Below, one piece after another: positions 45,903-56,202 of a stretch of DNA of 64,000 bases. The notes under the pieces were generated by a model. It had not been told where the DNA came from, did no database searches, and worked only from the letters and a program-made list of their open reading frames with translations. Each line of letters starts with the position of its first letter. The first letter of the stretch is position 1. The DNA is taken from NCBI GenBank assembly GCA_034440575.1, contig JAOTOL010001000.1, positions 124,001-188,000 of the forward strand, read 5' to 3'. The stretch comes from Imbricaverruca yamaguchii (Eukaryota; Arthropoda; Thecostraca; Neoverrucidae). The translations under genes and the position numbers were made by a program.

Positions 45903-47253
45903 TTAACACGCGCCCTGGAGGGGGGGGGGCGAAATCCGCCCACCCCTCCGGTTTTTCGTAGATACCTCCAGATTTTACCGGTCGATATGCGCCATTGGTT
46001 GTCTACCTGCCAATAAATGACCAGCGCGTTGTTTGAAGTAAGAAAAATGAAAATCGACCGAAAATTTTTCGAGTTAAGGGTCGCTAAAGTCGCAACAATT
46101 TCCCGTCGCCAGATCACAAACATCGTCTCTGATGCGCTTCCGGTATATTAGCAAAAAGGAAGTGTTCTTCGCAAAACTAGCGACTTGTTTGATGTACATT
46201 GTCATGCTACATCGTTGCAGAGTCATGTCAAGTCACCGAGGTCAAGTCAGGTCAAGTTCATAACAGGTTAACACACGCCCTAGAGGGGGTATGGCGAAAT
46301 CCGCCAATCCTTCCGATTTTTCGTACATAACTCCATATTGTACAGGCTGATATACGCCAAATTTATCGCGTACCTGCTTGGAAATGACCGGCGCATTGTT
46401 TAAAGCAAGAAAAGTGGAAATCGGCCGAAAAGTTTTTAAGTTAGGGGCCGTTAAAGTAAAAACAATTCATAGCGCCAGACCATAAAAATCGGCGCTGATG
46501 CGCTTCCCGTATATTGGCAATACGGAAGTGTTCTTGACAACACTAACAACTTGTTTGATGCATATTGTTATGCTATATAATTTAAAAGTCATGTTAGGTC
46601 GCCGTGGTCAAGTCAGGTCAAGTTCATGACAGGCTAATGGAGCCAAACTTGGTCAACTGGAATGTGTCATAAATGCAAATGACTGTCATGCGATTGATGT
46701 CACTTTACATGTTACTCCCTATACATCCCGAAATCTACTGTTTGTCATTGTGTGCCTAAGCATTTCCATACTTTATTCCTGTATTTCACTCCTTTATTTG
46801 CGAAGCCGATTGTGCCGAGTCGCCCAACTGAGCAGTCGGGATGGGATCACGGTTCCGCTAACTGGAGCAGGCAATGACCTAATAAAGTGCTCCTATATAG
46901 GTGACCTGAGGTCAAATGGCGGATCTGACATCTGTATTGCATCATTAGTAATGTCCAAAACATCATTAATGTCAATTTTGGAGCATTTAAACACAACCAC
47001 AGCGATCAATAACAATGACAAGCCAAGCCACGCAAAACCAGAAAATTTTGCTATTTTGACCTAATTTGACCTTGAACATATTGACCTAAGGTCATGAACT
47101 TTGCACACAATAGAGTTCACTATCGTGCCCATCCATCCTGTGAATTGCATTGCTCTAGCCTTCATAGGAGCTGAGATCGTAGGGGGGGGGGCGGAATCCG
47201 CCCCCCCCCTCCAATGCGCGTTATTTTCAGAGGCCCTCCAGGGCGCGTGTTAA
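45903..47253 (+). mobile_element. TTAA-ended element family A, copy 2
   Basis: TTAA at 45,903 begins ACACGCGCCCTGGAGGGG; a second start, TTAACACACGCCCTAGAGGG, occurs at 46,268; the right end ends CCAGGGCGCGTGTTAA at 47,253, the inverted complement. The first 365 bp are thus duplicated in tandem, and copy 1 (5,097-6,183) shares the same junction (GACAGG then TTAACA). The interior carries GTGACCTGAGGTCA at about 46,905 and a TATATAGG box. No transposase ORF is present. Confidence 0.75.
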
Positions 47254-47499
47254 AGCTCTTCGCTGCTATCCGGATGAAATTGACTGTGTGTTTGGCTCGA
47301 GGTATGAGAGTTGGTATTGCCTGACTATGTAGGCACCTACTTACTTACCTATATCAAATATCTTCGCGGTTATTCGAGTTATTGGTTTGGATAAATCAAA
47401 GCTGTAAGCTTATGTTGTGTGACGGGATATCTTCAGGTAATACAAGGGGCAGGACATGATAATATCAATTGCTGCGATGTTTTGCCGACAAGCGTAGTA

Positions 47500-48990
47500 A
47501 TGAACAAAACTGATTGCTTTGCCTTTGTCTGGAAAATCCTGTTTTCACTTACCACATTTTGAAGCATGAATGTTTTTCTTTCAAAATGGGGGCTGGGCCT
47601 CTTCAGTGCACATTAACTTTTCAGATATTATAGATATGCATTCATTCAAGCATTATTTGTGCATTCATGAAATGTTCAGGGAATTCCTAGGTGCATCCAG
47701 TCCCCATTCTCCATTGAATACCATTATGCTTTTAACATTTCTGGTCTCTGACTTTCTGAATGGATAAATTTGCAGTTTAAGGTGATTTGATTTCTTGAAA
47801 TATATTTTTCATGCAATGATTATGAATGTTTTCATAATGTAGGTACTTACGTGATGTGACCACACATTTTTTTGGCAAGTGCAGTTGGGTAGCAAAATGA
47901 CACCAAAAAAAGTGGCTGGGGTTTGGCTTGGAAATATACAATGAACTGTAATGCTAAAAATGAAGAAAAAAGCAGCAGCCTAACTGGATGCAAGAAAGCC
48001 CTTTTTAATGGATATTGTCTAAGCAATTTTTTCCTTTAAAAAAATAAAACTAAATGGCCTATTTTAACAAAGCAGCCTATGCCAGCCTGAGTGTTTTTTT
48101 TTTGTTCAAAAACGTTTTTTTAATAATTCTGAATGATCCCCAAAGGAATTTGATAAATGGCTAACTTACAAAAAAACACTAATCTAGCATAACTTAGCCA
48201 AACCTAATACCTTTGTATGCTCCATGGAGGTAAAATGTGTGTGCAACGTGTGTGGAAAAGTAATAATGCCCATGAAAATTCCCATGCTGTGGCAAAAATG
48301 GCTCATAGCCACCAGTATTTTGGGGACTTGGGAGAAGTGCTACACTTTGTTGGTTGCCAGTTGTGTGGATGCCACTCTAGCTCTTGGTGTTCATCCATAC
48401 ATTCTTCTGGGCACAACTGGACTCTTGTTCTGAGGTTTTTCCACAAATGGAGAACATACACATGAATGCATTGGTGGCTGTTTATTAACTCGCCTGCACT
48501 TCACCAGAAATCACACATGCACAAATGGAATGTTATGGAATGATATGGAAGATGGGATGTTATGAAATACGGAATGTTCAGTGATATTAAGATCATATTC
48601 AGACTGCAGTGATCCATATTTTGCCATCTGTTGATATCTGTTGTACTTGTGCATGCTAGCAAGCTGATATTCTTCCAATCTGGCTGCCATCTCATTTTTG
48701 GCTCCACTCCTGCCTCCTCTTGGAATGTGTCTTCAGATGACCTGAAATAACAACGTGTATTATCCTCAATTATACTGGAAACTTTATGTGGTAGGGGACC
48801 CAGTATGACTGAATCTTCCTCTTAACCCAAGTTATCACTATTGTATAATGGCATCTAGCTGTCTTGCTAGTTAAGCATGTCTTTATCCAGCAATGCGAGG
48901 AGTGTATTTTTTTCTGGAGTGTATAATTCTTCGGATGGCAAAAGTTCCAAAAAAGGGCCACTTTTCCAACGCTGATCATGATGCCATACG
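47500..48990. other. CpG-poor repeat-derived segment
   Basis: CG dinucleotides are rare compared with the flanking DNA, and nothing coding was recognised in the short ORFs around 48,220-48,440. Confidence 0.5.
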
Positions 48991-49050
48991 ACCTCACATC
49001 ATGTCGCATAACCTTCCGACGGTGCTGTAGGCCTCAATAGCCCACACGCC

Positions 49051-49317
49051 CCAGCTGACCCTCAGCTGGTGCCACAGACTCCGGCTAACCCTCGGCTGGT
49101 GCCACAGACACCGGCTAACCCTCGGCTGGTGCCACAGACCCCGTCTAACCCTCAGCTGGTGCCACAGACCCCGGCTAACCCTCGGCTGGTGCCACATACC
49201 CCGGCTAACCCTCGGCTGGTGCCACAGACCCCGGCTAACCCTCAGTTGGTGCCACATACCCCGGCTAACCCTCGGCTGGCGCCACAGACCCCGGCTAACC
49301 CTCGGCTGGTGTCCCAG
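49051..49317 (+). repeat. 30-bp minisatellite ending at the exon 4 splice acceptor, 9 copies
   Basis: The unit CCGGCTAACCCTCGGCTGGT plus GCCACAGACC is 30 bp. Each unit contains CTGGTGCCACAG; the last one is CTGGTGTCCCAG, the acceptor of exon 4. As 30 is divisible by three, the array is open in frame as a ten-residue peptide repeat (PANPRLVPQT), but in a different frame from STK11IP. Confidence 0.9.
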
Positions 49318-49488
49318 GCTCCGCGGGCAGTACACCCCGTGCGCGCCGCCGCCGGACCACCAGGAAGCGGTCGCGCATCAATGTGGCCGACATCTCCGAC
49401 ATGGACTCTGCGTGCGTGGCGCCGCTGGCGTCGTCAGCCAGTCTGCGTGACGCGGCGGCGCCCATGTCGTCCAGCGCCGACAGCAAAG
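49318..49488 (+). CDS. STK11IP: STK11IP exon 4
   Basis: Two bases complete the glycine split with exon 3, then SAGSTPRARRRRTTRKRSRI followed by NVADISDMD. A basic cluster followed by S-I-S-E-P-S-D-like acidic residues is characteristic at this place in STK11IP. It ends in phase 1 before GTAGAC. The acceptor is the last repeat unit of the 30-bp array. Confidence 0.85.
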
Positions 49489-51177
49489 GTAGACCGCCCG
49501 TGTCGCTGCAAGTGTTGCGCCACATTCGGAGTGTGCCGATGGCTCTCGGGCTGGTGGCGCACAAGGTTGGCCAACAGCCGGACTGCTAGTTTTGTTCAGA
49601 CTACTGGTGTTAAGCAATTTCAGTCGGTTACAGCATAACACAGCTCGAACAACGGGGATGCCATTTTGCAAAGGTTTTTGCATGTAGGAAAAATAGGCAT
49701 GACCAGCAGATTGCATGCTAACCAGATTATTTTCTATCTCGGTGTTGGTGGGCGCAATTTGACCAGAGCAGTCGAAACGCCCGAAAGCCCAAATAGCTAA
49801 CTATCGCAGTGTCGGATACGTGTATTTAATGTATATCTACTTAGTTTTACCATGCCATGTTGTGGTGGGACTGTTATTAGTCCATCTTCTATTTCTTCTC
49901 TTGGTTCATTATATTGCCTTTTAGTCCTGTGCCAGTTATTCCTGCAGGATATCGCACCTATTAAATTCGTGTCGCATGCCATACTATATCGTATCATACA
50001 TAAAAAGCAAATAAACGAGCCAGTCTAATCAATTTTTTAACGACAGAAAAGAAGTCTCAACCGTTCTTTTAACAGCGATGAATACACGATCTATCGAAAT
50101 AGCAAGATGCTCAAGTCCGTTTTGACCTGGTGATGTGCGAGCTTTTCTCATCTAGATTGATAAAGAGGCGTTTGTCCCCTTGCTAATTTGCTCCTACATA
50201 TAGCTATTCTAACAAAGGTTGTGATCATACGGCATCACCTATCGCACTAGCAGCTGGACTCGGAATCTGATCTGGGTATTCTATCGTATCTACATATCCG
50301 CTCCCTCTCCAGGCAACCGAGGAGAAGGTCGAGTGTCTCCGCCGTCAGCTGGACTCGACTCTGACCCTGACCTTGACCTCCCACAGAGCCTCCTCCACAC
50401 CTGGTGACCTGGACAGCTGGACCCAACTCTGACCCCGACCCTGAACTCCCACAGAGCCTCCTCCACACCTGGTGACCTGGACAGCTGGACCCAACTCTGA
50501 CCCGACCCTGACCTACAGAGCCGCCTCCACACCTGGTGATCCGGACAGCTGGAACCAACTATGACCCCGACCCTGAACTCCCACAGAGCCGCCTCCACAC
50601 CTGGTGACCCGGGCAGCTGGACCCAACTCTGACCCCGATCCTGACATTCAGAGCCGCCTCCACACCTGGTGACCTGGACAGCTGAACCCAACTCTGACCC
50701 CGACCCTGACCTCCCACAGAGCCTCCTCCACACCTGGTGACCTGGACAGCTGGACCCAACTCTGACCCCGACCCTGAACTCCCACAGAGCCGCCTCCACA
50801 CCTGGTGACCCGGACAGCTGGACCCAACTCTGACCCCGATCCTGACATTCAGAGCCGACTCCACACCTGGTGACCCGGACAGCTGGACCCAACTCTGACC
50901 CCGATCCTGACATTCAGAGCCGCCTCCGCACCTGGTGACCCGGACAGCTGGACCCAATTCTGACCCCGATCCTGACCTACAGAGCCGCCTCCAGACCTGG
51001 TGACCTGGACAGCTGGACCCAACTCTGACCCCGACCCTGACCTACAGAACTGCCTCCATACCTGGTGACCCGGACAGCTGAACCCAACGCTGACACCGAC
51101 CCTGACCTACAGAGCCGCCTCCACACCTGGTGACCCGGACAGCTGGACCCAACTCTGACCCCGACCCTGACCCACAG
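49489..51177 (+). other. STK11IP: STK11IP intron 4
   Basis: The first 820 bp hold no recognisable feature. At 50,313 there is an isolated duplicate of part of exon 5, followed by the 65-bp array that ends at the exon 5 acceptor. Confidence 0.8.
50313..50361 (+). pseudogene. Duplicate of the exon 5 coding segment
   Basis: After CTCCAG the sequence encodes ATEEKVECLRRQLDS, clearly related to TREQIEGLRQQLGAD in exon 5. It is in the wrong phase to accept exon 4 and runs directly into the 65-bp array. It is probably the left edge of the duplication that created the array. Confidence 0.6.
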
Positions 51178-51200
51178 AGCCGCCTCCACACCTGGTGACC
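50339..51200 (+). repeat. 64-68-bp minisatellite carrying the exon 5 splice acceptor, about 14 copies
   Basis: The unit contains CAGCTGGACCCAACTCTGAC, then CCCGACCCTGACCTACAG and AGCCGCCTCCACACCTGGTG. Unit spacing is mostly 65 bp (range 64-68). Each copy repeats a pyrimidine-rich acceptor (CACAG, TACAG or TTCAG before AGCC) and the first ~20 nt of exon 5. The final copy is the real acceptor at 51,177. Confidence 0.92.
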
Positions 51201-51333
51201 CGGGAACAGATCGAGGGTCTCCGCCAGCAGCTGGGCGCGGACTGGCTACACAGTCGTGGCGGCACCATCGTTCAGGAGTTGTTGGGCCTGCCACAGCAGC
51301 AGCCGCCAAACTTCATCGTCGGCAGCCTGCCAA
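51178..51333 (+). CDS. STK11IP: STK11IP exon 5
   Basis: The acceptor GACCCACAG was chosen because it is the one that joins exon 4 in phase (SADSK-E-PPPHLVTREQIEGL). The peptide continues RQQLGADWLHSRGG, matching the conserved helix of STK11IP that precedes a W-L-x-Y-R-like motif. It ends in phase 1 at donor GTGAAT (51,334). The first ~20 bases belong to the tandem array. Confidence 0.82.
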
Positions 51334-51591
51334 GTGAATACGATGTCACTGTGAAGTCGCTCTTACTGAAATCGTGCCTCTGCACTGCCCACTTAAACTT
51401 ACTGTTGCCAATCTCTCCTCCATTTGCCTGTGCAATGCATACGAATGCCATAAGCGTCTGCATGGGTTCTCCATATTCTCAATTGTTGCCGCGCGATATT
51501 GCTGGAATCCCATTGCTGGTCGGCCTGCACTCCTGCATCAGAAGCGCTGGTGAAGCGCTTGCACCTGCAGCCGTGTGGTGTTCTGCTCCAG

Positions 51592-51774
51592 AGAGCGACT
51601 CGTGCAGTCCACTGAACGGCAGCCGCGCCTCGGGCACTCCGACGGGCGCCGACCGGGTGCCGACGCCCACCGACGCCGCGCCGACGGCCTCTCCCGAGCC
51701 GAGTCTCTACCCGCGTCGACACGCTACCGACCTGTCGTGGGAGCTGGAGTCCAGCGAGGAGGAGGACGACGACG
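51592..51774 (+). CDS. STK11IP: STK11IP exon 6
   Basis: Between CTCCAG and GTGCGT it reads SDSCSPLNGSRASGTPTG, a proline/serine-rich linker, then ATDLSWELESSEEEDDD. Low-complexity, acidic linkers occupy the same place in vertebrate STK11IP. It enters with two bases and exits in phase 1, in agreement with its neighbours. Confidence 0.82.
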
Positions 51775-52387
51775 GTGCGTAATCTGGTCTGACCTGAACT
51801 GGCACATGACGGAGCACGTGACCCTACTCGACCCGTCGTGCGCAGGGACCCGTTGTCCTTGCTGGAGCTGCCAGTTTCTCCGCCGTGCAATTTGTGCCGT
51901 GGCGAGGCTTCCTTCGTGCGGTTGGTCAGCGGCGGCGTGTTGAGTGTCAGCTGTCGACCCGTGCCTGGGTATGGTTGACGGTGTGTGCGCATCGCGAACC
52001 TGTCGCTCCCTGCGTAGCTCTGTCATCACAGAGAGTTTTAGTGGCGGACGCTGACCCAGCACTCGCCATGTTCGTAGTTATAATATCTGGGACATGACGC
52101 CACCTGGGCGAGCGCGGGTAATGCTGGGTCCTCCGGACCCTCCATCATACTCTACCGTGTACCTCCGAGGTGATCTGTTGCTACGCAGCTGTAGTCGGTA
52201 CGTCCCACATCCTCGTCCACACGTCGGTATACCCGTGAGTGGCATGGAAGTCCGCTACACGACAGGCCACACTGCAGTCGATGCACCCTAAAGCCCTAAT
52301 GACTAACTAACTGGCGACAGGCCGCTAACGTGACGACGGTCCACGCTGGAGGCGGTGAGTGTGACGTTGGGTGCTGCGGGCCGGCAG
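51775..52387 (+). other. STK11IP: STK11IP intron 6
   Basis: From GTGCGT to GGCCGGCAG. It contains a SINE-tail-like fragment near 52,275-52,310 (CAGTCGATGCACCCTAAAGC). Nothing else recognised. Confidence 0.75.
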
Positions 52388-52515
52388 ACGAGGTGGTGTG
52401 TCTGGTGGTGGCGCGGCGGCTGCCGCGGCGCGGTCCCGAGGAGGACGTCATGGTGACCGTCACCGACACGGCGCTGAAGGAGAAGGAGCTGGACGCCGGC
52501 AGGACCGTGGCTGAG
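52388..52515 (+). CDS. STK11IP: STK11IP exon 7
   Basis: The acceptor GCCGGCAG was selected over the earlier GGCGACAG because only the former joins exon 6 in frame (EEDDD-D-EVVCLVVARRLPRR). GPEEDVMVTVTDTALKEKEL matches the R-E-C-F-L-R-V-T-S-A-H-L-F-E-V-E-L segment, the start of a PH-like fold in STK11IP. It ends in phase 0 at GTGAGG. Confidence 0.87.
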
Positions 52516-53566
52516 GTGAGGCTGGCCAGCGGCCGCATCCACACACAGTCGTCGCGACGTGTTCTTAGCCGCCGTGCCTCCATGCCTGCTGATGTGTCAT
52601 TAACTATGCACGCATCAGGCAAGCATGTATGACGAACGCAGTCGATGCGCCCGTAAGCCCAAATAACAACAAAAAAAACATCAGGAAAGCAAAAAATGCC
52701 TGCGAAATGAACCATAAGACAGAAGGAGGAAGGATGATTGTGGTCTGCTGTAGTACTTAAAGCATTTGGTATTCCAAGCCTCTGCCTTGCCGACCAAATT
52801 CAGGCTGTTCGATATAAATACGCTAGCGGCCATCGTGCGGTTGTATAATTCCGAGCTGTAGATACAATTTTTAACGTTTTTTTTGGCCTGGATTATATGT
52901 CGTGCTGTTGTCCAAAGCCACCCAACTAATTTAGCAGCCCGAACAGTTCACATCAATACTCAATAGTTGATTGCTATCAGATATGCTCCCCTGCTTTAGA
53001 ACTAAATGATCAACATGGTCGATGCTTCGTAAACCCTGACTTTAGAGATTATGCTAATGCCGCTCTCTAAGCAGTGCAATGGGTATCGATGACATGCTCA
53101 GTCAACTGTATTCACATGCAAGATACGTTGGATTGCACCTTTTTTAATGTGTCAATTTGTACAGACATATAATGCACGTCGTGTGAACCGACTTCTTCAA
53201 CAACTTTTCATGATTCTCTTATTTCTGTTTGTTCAGTATGCACCGTTTTTACGTTGCTTTAGTACGTCGCATGGAGTAATCGGCACCATTTGCCTGCTTT
53301 GGGTACCATTGCCTGCTTTTGCTGTCGTGTCTTGTCACGAATGGGAGCCATGCACAACGCGAAGGCTGATTGACCATGGTGCTTCCTACTAGTAGAGCCT
53401 GCGATGTGGAGGGAAACCACTCTCCACTCACACAGGAAGACCACTCACAGTATCACCGTGTGGTTCATTTACAATGTCAGTATTTGGAGACCGGCTGCCT
53501 GCCCAGGCAGCTTCGGCTTAGAACTGCAGAATATTTAGTCCGGCTGATCATATAATTTGTTTCCAG
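52516..53566 (+). other. STK11IP: STK11IP intron 7
   Basis: Includes SINE-tail fragments at about 52,612-52,670 and 52,990-53,040. No coding exon or RNA was recognised. Confidence 0.75.
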
Positions 53567-53695
53567 TGGGATCTGCGGAGTGTGGAGGCATGCCACATCA
53601 CCAAGATGGAGCCACTGACCGTGCAGCTCAACTTCGACACTGTCAAGAAGGAAAAGCGGGAGCGGAACTACCTGATGGAGCAGTCAGAGTGGGAG
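53567..53695 (+). CDS. STK11IP: STK11IP exon 8
   Basis: A 43-codon, phase 0-0 exon after TTTCCAG. It reads WDLRSVEACHITKMEPLTVQ, then LNFDTVKKEKRERNYLM, corresponding to the L-E-L-Q-S-L-E-A-A-E-I and L-R-F-S-Y strands of vertebrate STK11IP. Confidence 0.88.
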
Positions 53696-55469
53696 GTGGG
53701 TGGCCGCCGTGTGACCCTCTACTGCAGTGCTCGTGCGTGACGTTGACTGAATAAAACCTTTTTTGTTACGGCGTTGTATGGATCGAAGCGCCCTGAAGCC
53801 CAACTAACCAACTTACGGTACTGCAGCGAGTCGAAAGTAGAGTTACGTTTGAGGATGGTCTGTTTAATTTTTTTTCGTTTTTCCGCCGACTAGCGTGGCG
53901 GATTCCTGGGGCCCCAAAAAATCAGCGGGCGATGGAAAAAACACATTGCTAGCCAACCGGTGGATCTGGGACTCAACACAGAACATAACATCTACCACAT
54001 GTCACAAAATATGCGCGTGCTCCGCGCAGTGCGCTTCTCGAGGAATACGCACGGCAAGCTTCATGGGCGTCAACGTCCTTCCTCGATGGGTACGGTGGCC
54101 GGCTCCTACTCGTAATGGCTAGTCAGCACCTGATCTCGCGAAGATCTCTGCTTCATAATGGAGTGAACGGATTCGCATTGAGGAGGCCTCATTTTCAATC
54201 CGGAGGAAGTCTGAACGGAAATGGCTAGGAGCCAGGAGTCGGCCGCAGCCTGGCACGGGCCGGACCCCGTGGTGCTCTCGCTCACGACTGGCCATTCGAT
54301 TTATATAGTCAATTGTAGGCGGACGTGGTGTAGAAGTATTCTGGTCTTTCCATATCGGCGGCACTGGCACACGGTGTTGCCACTCGGTGGGTGTGTCGAT
54401 CGGCCGCAAAATGCCACCGACTTAAAGCGGCACATGGTGTTACCCGGGTGTGAAAATTCAGATACCGCGGGATAAAAATGAAAATGCAATGCCTCATGAT
54501 CTGAGCGTATTCAGGAGAAAACGAAGGGTATGTTCTAGCTATCATTATCTTTATCTATGTGCTCTTATTTTCAAACGATCTGCACAATAGTTTAATAACG
54601 TATGAATAGGTGATCTGCTCACCACATGGCCACAAGCATATGTGTTCTGTTGTACCACAATTTTGTCGAACACAGATGAACAAAATGTTGTTTACATTAT
54701 CAGGATCGGCACGTGCTTATGTTCCCGTGTTGCAGAAAAAGAAAACTCCAGCAACCACCTGCTTTTTACGTCTCGTATGCGTTTCGTGGCACAATATGGT
54801 CACAAACGGCTTTGAAAAATTTGACCGTGACTATGCACGCCGTCTTATTGATGTCTGATTCCGGTGTGTCCGTTCCGACTCCGGTGTGTCCGTTGTGATC
54901 CCTATGTGTCCGCATGGACCCCACTGTTTCCTTACCGTCCTCGGTATGTTGGCGTCGGCCGAGTGTTACCTCATGCTTAATGATCATATTTTGGTCGAGG
55001 CGCCCTGAAGCTCTACCAGCTAACGACCCCGGTGTGGTCGCGTTGATTCCCGATATATCCCGTGTATTCGTGCCGAACCCGGCGTGTCCGTGCTGGCCGA
55101 TGGGGGTGTCTGCTGACCGATTGGCGTGTCTACTGACCAATGGGCGTATCTCTGCTGACCGGTAGGCGTGTCGGTGCTGACCGGTGGGCGCATCCGTGTC
55201 AACCGACGAGTGTGTCCGTGTTGGCCGGTTGGCTTGTTTGTACTAACCTGTAGGTGTGTCCGTGTTGACAGGTGGGTATGTCCGTGCTCATCGGTGGTTT
55301 TGTCCCTGCTGGCCGGTGGGCGTGTCTCCACTGCCCGTGGGCCTGTCTATGCTGGCCGGTAGGCGTGTCCGTGTTAACCGGCGGGTGTGTCCGTGTTGGC
55401 CGGTGGCTGTGCCCGTGCTAACCGAAGGGCGTGTCCATGCCGACCGGTGGTTGTTTGCGCGTGCACCAG
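53696..55469 (+). other. STK11IP: STK11IP intron 8
   Basis: Contains SINE-tail fragments near 53,770-53,815 and 54,990-55,025 and a degenerate GTGTCCGTG-type tandem repeat ending at the next acceptor. No gene was recognised. Confidence 0.75.
54855..55450 (+). repeat. Degenerate ~25-bp tandem repeat leading to the exon 9 acceptor
   Basis: Loose copies of GGTGGGCGTGTCCGTGCTGACC recur with many substitutions and a short interruption around 54,930-55,035. The last copies run into the acceptor GCGTGCACCAG of exon 9. Confidence 0.75.
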
Positions 55470-55617
55470 GAGCTGTCGGCGGTGCTGTTGCCGCTGATCG
55501 AGACGCGACTCGCATCGGAGCTGGCGGCTAACGCTCTGCAGTGCATCAAGTGTTCGGCCGAGTTCTCGGACGGCCTGGCGCGCACCATCGCCACACAGGA
55601 GGGCGACGGCCACGACG
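55470..55617 (+). CDS. STK11IP: STK11IP exon 9 (first CxxC knuckle)
   Basis: Phase 0 entry gives ELSAVLLPLIETRLASELAA, then NALQCIKCSAEFSDGL, matching the helix and first zinc knuckle (F-Q-C-L-R-C-G-H-E-F in vertebrates). It exits in phase 1 at GTACGT. C-I-K-C pairs with C-P-N-C of exon 10 to form a likely zinc-binding site. Confidence 0.92.
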
Positions 55618-56090
55618 GTACGTGCCGCATCGGCACGGACCGGGCGCATCATCGCACGCTGGTCGGGCGCTGCGGAGGGATGCGCGACGGCGTCACTGTG
55701 CTGCGTTCCATATCGTGGGGCCGTGGTGACGCGGCGGCGTCACTGTGCTGTGTTCCATATCGTGGGACCATGGTGACGCGGCGGCGTCACTGTGCTGTGT
55801 TCCATATCGTGGGACCATGGTGACGTGACGATGTCGCTGTGCTGTGTTCCATATCGTGGTACCGTGGTGACGTGACGGTGTCACTATGCTGTGTTCCATA
55901 TTGTGGGACCATGGTGACGTGACGGGACCGCTGGCTGGCCGTGACGGTGTGACGCCGCTGACGCGGCTCGTGTGAGCATGTGCGAGTGGTGTCGCGCCAG
56001 CAGCCACCGGTGGTGGATGTGCCGCGTCTCGGGGACGAGATTCGCCGGCACGGTGGTGCTGGCGTTTACTGATGGCCGTCCGACTCACAG
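55618..56090 (+). other. STK11IP: STK11IP intron 9
   Basis: Mostly filled by the 47-bp array at 55,691-55,925; the rest is featureless. Confidence 0.8.
55691..55925 (+). repeat. 47-bp minisatellite, 5 copies
   Basis: CGTCACTGTGCTGTGTTCCA, then TATCGTGGGACCATGGTGACGCGGCGG, repeats at exactly 47-bp spacing, close behind the exon 9 donor but not including it. Confidence 0.93.
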
Positions 56091-56202
56091 GTCAGTTCCG
56101 ACAAGTGCAGAGCTGCCCAAACTGCGGCTCCAGCATGCTCATCCGCGCCGAGAGGGTGTCGCACCCAAACGCAGAAGTGGCCCGCTCTCCCGGATCACTG
56201 GC
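56091..56202 (+). CDS. STK11IP: STK11IP exon 10 (second CxxC knuckle)
   Basis: Two bases complete a glycine, then QFRQVQSCPNCGSSMLIRAE. C-P-N-C-G-S is conserved in STK11IP and completes the zinc site started in exon 9. It continues RVSHPNAEVARSPGSL and ends in phase 2 at donor GTAAGC (56,203). Confidence 0.88.

Larger units (their letters stand above)
44038..49317 (+). other. STK11IP: STK11IP intron 3
   Basis: The intron contains a tRNA-headed SINE, a repeat shared with 19.5 kb, a family A element, a CpG-poor segment and a 30-bp minisatellite at its 3' end. About 44,955-45,900 and 47,254-47,500 hold nothing I recognise. Confidence 0.85.

Noticed and set aside
49069..49638. 189-codon ORF with PANPRLVPQT repeats
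   Set aside because: A different frame from the STK11IP exon 4 it overlaps; the periodicity comes from the 30-bp array.
50247..51309. Overlapping minus-strand ORFs with WVQLSGSPGVEAAL repeats
   Set aside because: Antisense translation of the 65-bp array next to exon 5.
52321..52387. Earlier acceptor (GGCGACAG at 52,320) for STK11IP exon 7
   Set aside because: Joining there from exon 6 gives an immediate stop; the AG at 52,387 keeps frame and family similarity.
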